Source: Gammaproteobacteria bacterium (lineage in GTDB: Bacteria; Pseudomonadota; Gammaproteobacteria; Immundisolibacterales; Immundisolibacteraceae). Taken from it: a DNA stretch of 6,369 nucleotides. The stretch spans positions 1-6,369 of the forward strand of contig QNFC01000104.1 in the NCBI GenBank assembly GCA_003645395.1, in the 5' to 3' direction. Positions within the stretch are counted from its first letter, which is position 1, and each line of letters opens with the position of its first letter. Below, piece by piece: positions 1-3,839 of this stretch. The position numbers and the translations under genes were made by a program. A model generated the notes under the pieces. It searched no databases and had not been told where the DNA came from. It was given only the letters and a program-made list of their open reading frames with translations.

Positions 1-119
1 AAACACTGAGAGCTGCAGGGGTTGAGGTGGGGGAAACGGTGAGTATGGGCGATCACGGTAGCTTTTTTACTGTGCGTGATCCGGCGGGAAACCTGGTGCA
101 GTTCTTTGGTAGAGAGTGA
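1..119 (+). CDS. VOC (glyoxalase/bleomycin resistance-fold) protein, C-terminal fragment
   Basis: This is the last 38 codons of a gene that begins before the window; the reading frame starts at base 3 and ends at TGA 117-119. The tail reads GDHGSFFTVRDPAGNLVQFF, which fits the final beta strands of vicinal-oxygen-chelate proteins, whose family signature is close to F-x-DPDGN-x-[IV]-E-[LF]. The Glu that often serves as the last metal ligand in this motif is Gln here, so metal binding at this position may be altered or lost. The substrate cannot be told: the superfamily includes lactoylglutathione lyases, extradiol dioxygenases and antibiotic-binding proteins. No hairpin with a T-tract follows the stop codon. 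The fold is fairly secure and the function is open. Confidence 0.72.
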   Translation, partial: TLRAAGVEVGETVSMGDHGSFFTVRDPAGNLVQFFGRE

Positions 120-166
120 GTCTAATGTGGAGAGGTTTTGAGTTTGCATGTCCTTGTGTGCGTTTT

Positions 167-209
167 TGCAAATATAAATTGCTAAACATGGTAATTGTAT
201 TGCTATAAA
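167..209 (+). promoter_or_regulatory. Promoter of unit 1 (extended -10 with upstream TGCAAA element)
   Basis: TTGCTATAAA (200-209) gives an extended -10 of the TGnTATAAT type, with TATAAA at 204-209. Transcription would start near 214-217, right at the edge of the block conserved with unit 2. TGCAAA at 167-172 lies exactly 31 nt upstream of the -10, the same spacing as in unit 2, and a TTTGCA half-site lies at 143-148. No good -35 hexamer is visible at 16-18 nt, which suggests an activator-dependent or alternative-sigma promoter. A GG-N10-GC sigma-54-like arrangement is also present (GG at 190-191, GC at 202-203), but unit 2 lacks it. Confidence 0.55.
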
Positions 210-210
210 G

Positions 211-357
211 AACAGCTTAGACTTGTCGCCAACTTGAGGGGCAGAGTCAGAATCTGGCACTGCTACCAGCCCCGGGTGGGGCTGATGTCCGAGCTTGTCT
301 GACCGGCATGCTCGGAATACTCGTCTGATCTGGCAGCTTACCGGCTGACCAGCGTTA
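211..357 (+). ncRNA. Structured leader RNA of unit 1 (unrecognised family)
   Basis: This untranslated leader of about 150 nt precedes the first microprotein. Three successive hairpins can be drawn: A, GCAGAGTCAG (241-250) with CTGGCACTGC (254-263), one internal mismatch; B, CAGCCCC (267-273), loop GGGT, GGGGCTG (278-284), perfect; C, TCCGAGC (288-294) with GCTCGGA (310-316). The 5' end (211-240) and the 3' end (328-357) match unit 2 almost base for base, while the stems differ in sequence but keep pairing. In the 3' block, CTGG (330-333) can pair with CCAG (349-352) just before the ribosome site. This pattern suits a cis-regulatory element such as a riboswitch or translational leader. I do not recognise it as a known riboswitch class. 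Confidence 0.6.
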
Positions 358-367
358 TGAGGTAAAG

Positions 368-463
368 ATGATGAGCATGAGCGTATTAGCAGTTTTTAAC
401 ATTGTGGTGTTAGTGGTATCAGCAGTCGGGTTTGCGGCAGCGACTCAATTGAATCGAAACTGA
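368..463 (+). CDS. Single-TM membrane microprotein, copy 1 (31 aa)
   Basis: This short gene sits behind a GAGG ribosome site (359-362). Two adjacent ATG codons (368 and 371) are both in frame; the second has the better spacing (8 nt), and the ATGATG pair is kept in copy 2. The product is almost wholly hydrophobic, with the core FNIVVLVVSAVGFAA forming one likely transmembrane helix, a short N-terminal end and a polar tail ending LNRN. Against copy 2, the 15-residue core is identical in protein but differs synonymously at 8 of 15 codons, which is good evidence that it is translated and selected. The only basic residue is near the C-terminus, weakly favouring a cytoplasmic C-terminus. The function is unknown. 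A membrane-active peptide like those of type I toxin systems, or a small regulator of a membrane complex, are both possible. Confidence 0.75.
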   Translation: MMSMSVLAVFNIVVLVVSAVGFAAATQLNRN

Positions 464-500
464 GCTGAATAAAGGCTAGGTATACGATTTACGAGCCAAA

Positions 501-597
501 CAGTTTTACCCCGGCGGTGTAGTCTCCTCCTCCTCTCCCGACTATGCCACCGGTTCTATCTGAAATCCCCGCAACACACGCGTTGCGGGGATTTTTT
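501..597 (+). ncRNA. Cuckoo/CcsR-like C-rich-loop small RNA, copy 1
   Basis: A hairpin of 14 positions (511-524 with 540-553; one C-A mismatch, otherwise Watson-Crick or G-U) presents the 15-nt loop TCCTCCTCCTCTCCC (525-539) and is followed directly by an intrinsic terminator. Two hairpins, the first exposing CCUCCUCC and the second a terminator, is the layout described for cuckoo RNAs, which include CcsR of Rhodobacter. Those RNAs are often present in tandem copies behind a small-protein gene. The loop can pair with GGAGG-type ribosome sites or purine-rich mRNA. The conserved CAGTTTTA (501-508) just upstream could be a processing site that releases the RNA from the microprotein mRNA, though a separate start is possible. 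Family membership is my inference from architecture. Confidence 0.7.
563..597 (+). terminator. Intrinsic terminator of unit 1
   Basis: AAATCCCCGCAAC (563-575) pairs perfectly with GTTGCGGGGATTT (582-594) around the 6-nt loop ACACGC, and the T run extends to 597. The T-tract lies on the plus side only, which fixes the direction of the transcript. The corresponding stem in unit 2 has a different upper half but still pairs fully. Confidence 0.92.
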
Positions 598-626
598 GCG
601 CTTAACCGACTAAAGTTACTGCAGGT

Positions 627-680
627 CTTTGCATTTATGCAAAGATGTTGAGGCAAATTAGCTAATTGATTTGCTATAAC
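627..680 (+). promoter_or_regulatory. Promoter of unit 2 with inverted-repeat operator candidate
   Basis: TTGCTATAAC (671-680) repeats the extended -10 of unit 1, with TATAAC at 675-680. Upstream lies a perfect inverted repeat, CTTTGCAT-TT-ATGCAAAG (627-644). Its right half carries the TGCAAA element (638-643), again 31 nt before the -10, at the same helical face as in unit 1. The -35 region is poor. The fixed spacing suggests that one regulator recognises both promoters; its identity is unknown. Confidence 0.55.
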
Positions 681-681
681 A

Positions 682-830
682 AACAGCTTAGACTTGTCAC
701 CAACTTGAGCAGCATGGTCATACCCGATCATGCTAGCGGCCCCGGGTGGGGTTGTTTCCCAGGTTCGCCTATCCGGCGATTCCTGGGGTGGCTCACCAAA
801 TCTGGGCAGCTTACCGGCTGACCAGCGTTA
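682..830 (+). ncRNA. Structured leader RNA of unit 2 (unrecognised family)
   Basis: This is homologous to the leader at 211-357. Hairpin A: AGCATGGTC (711-719) with GATCATGCT (726-734), nine pairs, sharing almost no sequence with its unit 1 counterpart. Hairpin B: CGGCCCC (737-743), loop GGGT, GGGGTTG (748-754), where two pairs are now G-U. Hairpin C: CCCAGG (758-763) with CCTGGG (782-787), containing an inner stem TCGCC (765-769) with GGCGA (775-779). The conserved 3' block (801-830) keeps CTGG (802-805) and CCAG (822-825) in position to pair. Keeping the helices despite sequence change indicates selection on RNA structure. The ligand or partner, if any, is unknown. Confidence 0.6.
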
Positions 831-840
831 AAGAGGTAAA

Positions 841-930
841 ATGATGAATGTAATAGCGCTTTTTAATATTGTGGTGCTGGTGGTGTCCGCCGTTGGATTT
901 GCGGCCACCAATCTGATCGATAGGAACTGA
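841..930 (+). CDS. Single-TM membrane microprotein, copy 2 (29 aa)
   Basis: This is the paralogue of the microprotein at 368-463, behind GAGG (833-836), which lies 4 nt before ATG 841 and 7 nt before the in-frame ATG 844. It shares the whole core FNIVVLVVSAVGFAA and the C-terminal RN, but is two residues shorter near the N-terminus and ends LIDRN. One transmembrane helix fills most of the peptide, and no signal peptidase site is evident. Codons in the core differ at 8 of 15 positions with no amino-acid change, and the Arg codon near the end also differs synonymously (CGA versus AGG). The reading frame therefore seems real despite its size. Function unknown. Confidence 0.75.
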   Translation: MMNVIALFNIVVLVVSAVGFAATNLIDRN

Positions 931-990
931 GTCTGAATTTAGAGTAGGTCCGAATTTGAAACTCCCTCGGGCCACTAAGTGATAGTCAAG

Positions 991-1090
991 CAGTTTTAGA
1001 CCCCGGTGGTATGGCCTCCTCCTCCTCTCCCGGTCATGCCGTCGGTTTTATTTGAAATCCCCGTTACCGCTTGGTGACGGGGATTTTTTT
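991..1090 (+). ncRNA. Cuckoo/CcsR-like C-rich-loop small RNA, copy 2
   Basis: A fully paired 14-bp stem (1003-1016 with 1032-1045, including G-U pairs) carries the same 15-nt loop TCCTCCTCCTCTCCC (1017-1031) as copy 1. Two stem positions show double compensatory changes relative to copy 1: A521-U543 becomes G1013-C1035, and U523-A541 becomes C1015-G1033. The copy 1 mismatch C515/A549 becomes a U-G pair here. CAGTTTTA (991-998) precedes the hairpin as in copy 1, and the terminator follows after 9 nt. The probable role is base-pairing with purine-rich, ribosome-site-like targets. Release from the microprotein mRNA by processing is a guess. Confidence 0.7.
1055..1090 (+). terminator. Intrinsic terminator of unit 2
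   Basis: AAATCCCCGTTACC (1055-1068) pairs along 14 positions with GGTGACGGGGATTT (1073-1086) around the loop GCTT, with a T run to 1090. The lower stem matches unit 1 exactly and the upper stem has changed while still pairing. It separates the repeat region from the aldolase gene that follows. Confidence 0.93.
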
Positions 1091-1253
1091 GCGCCAGTTT
1101 TTCCGCTTGTGTGGTCCAGATAAACGGTGGCCTGTCCTGCGAAAAACTTCCGTAGTAGTTAATGTCGAGAACGAGTAGCCTATGAGACAATCACCGCCTA
1201 TCGCTCGTGCGGATGCAGTGGTTAATTCGTACCCCCATATAGGAGAGAAGAGG

Positions 1254-2222
1254 ATGGCTTTAGATTTTACTCGTGGTGAAGCGAAGCAGTGGGCGCTGGA
1301 AAATATAAAGGGTTTTTATATGTGCCCAATATCGCCGGTTAATGACCAGCTTGAGATTGATGAGCCGGGGTTGCGGGAGAATATTGAGGCTTTTATTGAG
1401 ATGGGAGTCAATGGTCTGGTAGTCGGTGGATTTATTTCCGAGGGCTGGAATCTGACACCGTCTAAATGGCTGCGCTATCACGAAGTGGTCGCTGATGTGG
1501 CCAAAGGCAGAATTCCACTCTGGACGATTATTCTCGATCCTTGCGTGCACACCGCGCTGGAGAAACTTGACGCCATTGAAAAGATGGGCTTCGAGGGTGC
1601 CGAGATCATTAATCCAGTGGTTCAATTGCGCACGGACGATGAAATATTTGACTGGTTTAAATACCTGACCGATCGTACCGATTTGGCCGTTTGCCTCTAC
1701 CGTACGCCGGTTTCAGGCAAAGTGCTTGGTTTCGATCTGATGCGGCGGTTGGCCGACCTGGAAACCTGTATCGCGGTTAAACAAGGGTCGCTGATGCGCG
1801 CCGAAACTCTGAAGTTACGGCGGATGTTGCGGGACGATTTTATTGTTTCCGATCCATCTGAAGCGGTGTTCCTGGAAGAGTTACAAATCGGTGGCCAGGT
1901 AGTCTGGGGCGAACTTTCATACATCCTCTATGGCAAGAAACGTCACCTGGTGACCGACTACCGCGCGCTGGCCGCCCAGGGTAAATGGCAAGAGGCGCGG
2001 GCAGTTTCGGACCAGCTCAACCCGATTCGCACCCTGCTGGAAGATTTGATGCTCTGGAAAATTGCAGAGACCGCCACTTACGCCGGCACCATTGCCGGGG
2101 TCAAGGGGTGGTTTGAGGCGATTGGACTTAATGGCGGCGGCATCATCCCGCCGTTGAAGCCAGCCTCAGCAGCGGATAAGGAAGCCCTTAAGGCGACGCT
2201 GACCGATTTGGGTGTTTGTTAA
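1254..2222 (+). CDS. DHDPS/N-acetylneuraminate lyase-family class I aldolase or lyase
   Basis: This is a 322-residue TIM-barrel protein of the DapA/NanA superfamily, which forms a Schiff base between an active-site Lys and a 2-keto acid to make or break C-C bonds. Visible landmarks are the catalytic Tyr149 in CLYRTP (family LYNVP), the Schiff-base Lys176 in AVKQGS (family GIKEAS/GIKD), and a C-terminal GGGIIPPL that matches the usual RPPL region. The pyruvate-carboxylate loop, normally GTTGE, reads GGFISEG (58-64), so both Thr are replaced; true DapA activity is unlikely and the substrate is probably different. Relatives include hydratase-aldolases of aromatic degradation. I chose the start at 1254 because AGGAGAGAAGAGG (1241-1253) lies directly before it; the in-frame ATG at 1182 has no such site and adds a non-family-like extension. 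It converges with the ubiD operon. I see no confident promoter in 1091-1240. Confidence 0.82.
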   Translation: MALDFTRGEAKQWALENIKGFYMCPISPVNDQLEIDEPGLRENIEAFIEMGVNGLVVGGFISEGWNLTPSKWLRYHEVVADVAKGRIPLWTIILDPCVHTALEKLDAIEKMGFEGAEIINPVVQLRTDDEIFDWFKYLTDRTDLAVCLYRTPVSGKVLGFDLMRRLADLETCIAVKQGSLMRAETLKLRRMLRDDFIVSDPSEAVFLEELQIGGQVVWGELSYILYGKKRHLVTDYRALAAQGKWQEARAVSDQLNPIRTLLEDLMLWKIAETATYAGTIAGVKGWFEAIGLNGGGIIPPLKPASAADKEALKATLTDLGVC

Positions 2223-2246
2223 GGCGCGGCTAAAAAACGCTATGGT

Positions 2247-2290
2247 TGAGGTCAACGGTTGCAACCCAGTCGTTGACCTCACCTCATTTT
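2247..2290. terminator. Hairpin between convergent genes, probable bidirectional terminator
   Basis: TGAGGTCAACG (2247-2257) pairs perfectly with CGTTGACCTCA (2271-2281), with a 13-nt loop that is itself partly palindromic (GTTGCAAC). Plus-strand transcripts meet a short T run at 2287-2290. Minus-strand transcripts meet a run of six T (the A run at 2232-2237), but 9 nt beyond the stem. Its place, 25 nt after the aldolase stop and just overlapping the stop of the opposing gene, fits termination of both operons, though neither tail is ideal. Confidence 0.6.
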
Positions 2291-2739
2291 AGTAGCGTAA
2301 CCCGGTCTTCCTGATCGGAAAAAACAAGTTCACTACCAACGTCGCACAGTTTTTCGATTGCCTGCCAGTAGCCCCGCTGCAGATCATTGAGTTGCTCAGC
2401 AGATGCCGCCCAGTGGCGGAGCTGATATACCGCAGCCCGGGCCAGTGAAGGCATGGTCATCACGATGCGCTCACCGAGGTCGGTTACGGTTAGCTGATCT
2501 CCAAAACCATAGGTGCTCTGGTAATGTTTCCAGAATACCATGGCAATTTTCTCGGCGCTGTTGGCCTGGCTCCAGTCCACTTGCTGCAGAGCCATCATCT
2601 GGTAACCGTGTTCCATGGCAGTCACGCCATTGTTTGCGGCAGCCACCATGCCACCAATCATGGTGCCCTGACATTCCTGCAAACGAAATCGGGAGAGTTC
2701 TTCGGGGCTGTAATCAGGCAGGTTCATTTGATGACTCAT
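2284..2739 (-). CDS. Conserved-looking hypothetical protein (151 aa)
   Basis: I do not recognise this family. The product is soluble-looking, with no signal peptide or membrane segment, and is probably mostly helical, rich in Gln, Ala and Met. Notable stretches are a small-residue segment GGMVAAANN (about 29-37), an aromatic stretch VFWKHYQSTYGFGD, and a segment LTVTDLGERIVMTMPSLARAAVYQLRH that looks like a beta turn followed by a helix. Its start overlaps the end of the upstream HAD/riboflavin-kinase-like gene by 26 nt, with only a weak purine stretch (GAGA) ahead, so translation is probably coupled. A second Met at residue 5 (2727) is an alternative start. As the last gene of the ubiD operon it may be an accessory or binding partner of that module, but nothing in the sequence proves this. 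Confidence 0.65.
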   Translation of the reverse strand: MSHQMNLPDYSPEELSRFRLQECQGTMIGGMVAAANNGVTAMEHGYQMMALQQVDWSQANSAEKIAMVFWKHYQSTYGFGDQLTVTDLGERIVMTMPSLARAAVYQLRHWAASAEQLNDLQRGYWQAIEKLCDVGSELVFSDQEDRVTLLK

Positions 2740-3787
2740 AACGAATTCTCAGGGGTTGGCGGTCGCTCAATTGCCAATGCTCGCGTAGTGGCAGGGCACA
2801 GATTAACTCCAGTTTGTTAGGCGGATAGTCGGGTGCTTCTGGCCACATCAACAACGCCGGTGTTTCCCGCAGACCGTCCATCGTGGTCAGCGTGACCGGA
2901 TGAAAATGGGCGTCGCAGTAGTGGCCCGCGCCCGCGAGCAGATGTTTGCGCAGCCAGGGGTCGTGGCGATGACGAGCAACAACTTCTGCCGTCTTGTCTG
3001 AACAGTGCAGGTTTACCGTTCCTGGATGTGCCGTTTGGCCGAGGGCTTTATCAAGCCAGCCCTGAATGCCGCTTGCGGAGGTGAAATCACTGGCGACACC
3101 CAGGCCAGTGGTTAGCTCTCCGCTGATCGTCGGCGGAGTAAGTTTGAGCAGGCCAACCAGTTCAGAAAGCGAATCGACTACGGCTGCTGCGCCGGCGGCT
3201 TGCAAGGTTTCTCGTGGCGTCGGACCGGTGGTGATCCCGATCACTGACATGCCTACTGCTGCGCCGGCTTCGATGTCGCCGGGGTTGTCGCCTACGTAGA
3301 TCACCGCCGACGGATCCAGGCCAATGCCCTCCAATGCGAGTTGCATGGGTCGAGGGTCGGGTTTGCGCACGCCCGACTCTTCGCGGGTGATGATTACGTC
3401 CATCATCGGGCAGCCGGGTTGACTGGTTATACGCTCCACCACCTGGTGGTTAGAGTCGGTAACGATGCCGATGCGAAACCCGAGTTGCTCGAACTGTTGC
3501 AACACCTCAATGGCGTCAGTAAAGGGGTGGGCGATTTGCTTGAATAGCGGTTCCCAAAGGGATTGCGCGGTTTCGTGTAGCGCTTCCTGGCGTTCGGTCG
3601 CATCCGCTACCTCGCCAAACAGCATCTCAATTGGGTCGCGCCGAAACGTCATGAGTTGCTGCATCATGTCTGCCGGCGGAGTGGGCCACTTCAGGCGACG
3701 ACACGTTTGCAGCATGATCTCCTCAAACGCTGGTGTGGAGTTCAGCAGGGTGCCGTCGATATCAAAAAGAATTGCGTAATAACGCAT
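2714..3787 (-). CDS. HAD-superfamily phosphatase fused to a CTP-dependent riboflavin kinase-like (DUF120) domain
   Basis: This 357-residue protein has two domains. Residues 1 to about 215 are a HAD hydrolase of the phosphoglycolate-phosphatase-like type: motif I DIDGT with Asp9 nucleophile and Asp11, motif II Thr110 (IVTDSN), motif III Lys142 (RKPDP) and motif IV GDNPGD with Asp167 and Asp171. The insert between motifs I and II is helical, as expected for a subfamily I cap. Residues about 222-350 resemble archaeal RibK (DUF120): a Gly-rich start GELTTGLG, PGTVN (255-259) matching the PGTLN motif whose Thr and Asn bind the metal, then KLELICALPLRE (325-336) matching EIIAPxxLR, and a final LSDRQPLRI. 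Archaeal RibK phosphorylates riboflavin to FMN using CTP. The gene lies 52 nt after ubiD, whose product needs prenylated FMN, so a flavin role is plausible. Whether the kinase domain is active or only senses flavin or nucleotide is unknown. Confidence 0.8.
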   Translation of the reverse strand: MRYYAILFDIDGTLLNSTPAFEEIMLQTCRRLKWPTPPADMMQQLMTFRRDPIEMLFGEVADATERQEALHETAQSLWEPLFKQIAHPFTDAIEVLQQFEQLGFRIGIVTDSNHQVVERITSQPGCPMMDVIITREESGVRKPDPRPMQLALEGIGLDPSAVIYVGDNPGDIEAGAAVGMSVIGITTGPTPRETLQAAGAAAVVDSLSELVGLLKLTPPTISGELTTGLGVASDFTSASGIQGWLDKALGQTAHPGTVNLHCSDKTAEVVARHRHDPWLRKHLLAGAGHYCDAHFHPVTLTTMDGLRETPALLMWPEAPDYPPNKLELICALPLREHWQLSDRQPLRIRYESSNEPA

Positions 3788-3839
3788 GACGGTGTCTCTG
3801 GTTAGCAGTTTCTACCCGCTCCGGGTCACGACTAGCAGG

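Larger units (their letters stand above)
143..1095 (+). repeat. Two tandem copies of a leader / microprotein / C-rich-loop RNA unit
   Basis: Copy 1 spans about 143-600 and copy 2 about 627-1095, in direct orientation and nearly back to back. Shared blocks occur in the same order: TGCAAA, TTGCTATAA, AACAGCTTAGACTTGTC, CCAACTTGAG, CCCCGGGTGGGG, GCAGCTTACCGGCTGACCAG, GAGGTAAA, an ATGATG-started small ORF, CAGTTTTA, the 15-nt loop TCCTCCTCCTCTCCC, GAAATCCCCG and a T-rich terminator tail. The sequence between blocks has diverged a great deal, so this is an old duplication in which both copies have been kept. No terminal inverted repeats or target-site duplications were seen, so it does not look like a mobile element. 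Confidence 0.9.

Noticed and set aside
189..203. Sigma-54 promoter (GG-N10-GC) before unit 1
   Set aside because: The spacing is correct, but the aligned unit 2 promoter has GC instead of GG at the -24 position. The extended -10 is the element both units share.
489..731. Minus-strand open frame of 80 codons across the first C-rich hairpin and terminator
   Set aside because: It runs antisense through the terminator and hairpin of unit 1 and has no ribosome site. Its resemblance to the frame at 996-1190 is explained by the tandem duplication of the RNA unit.
143..1095. Repeat region as a CRISPR array or transposon remnant
   Set aside because: There are only two long diverged copies with internal coding and structured RNA, no short regular repeats and spacers, no terminal inverted repeats and no transposase.
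996..1190. Minus-strand open frame of 64 codons across the second C-rich hairpin
   Set aside because: It is antisense to the unit 2 hairpin and terminator, has no ribosome site, and the compensatory changes show selection on RNA pairing rather than on this frame.
1182..1253. Longer start for the aldolase (ATG at 1182, 24 extra residues)
   Set aside because: It has no ribosome site and the extra residues are not family-like, whereas ATG 1254 follows AGGAGAGAAGAGG directly.
1260..1924. Minus-strand open frames of 121 and 75 codons inside the aldolase gene
   Set aside because: They are shadows of a well-supported plus-strand coding gene and have no family features or ribosome sites.
2403..2820. 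Plus-strand open frames of 98-112 codons over the minus-strand operon
   Set aside because: They are antisense to overlapping real genes, with low-complexity Pro/Arg/Ser/His composition typical of shadow frames.
3814..3826. Hairpin ACCCG-CTC-CGGGT between the ubiD-like and HAD genes as a terminator
   Set aside because: The stem is only 5 bp with no T-tract in the minus direction. The 52-nt gap is better read as intra-operon.
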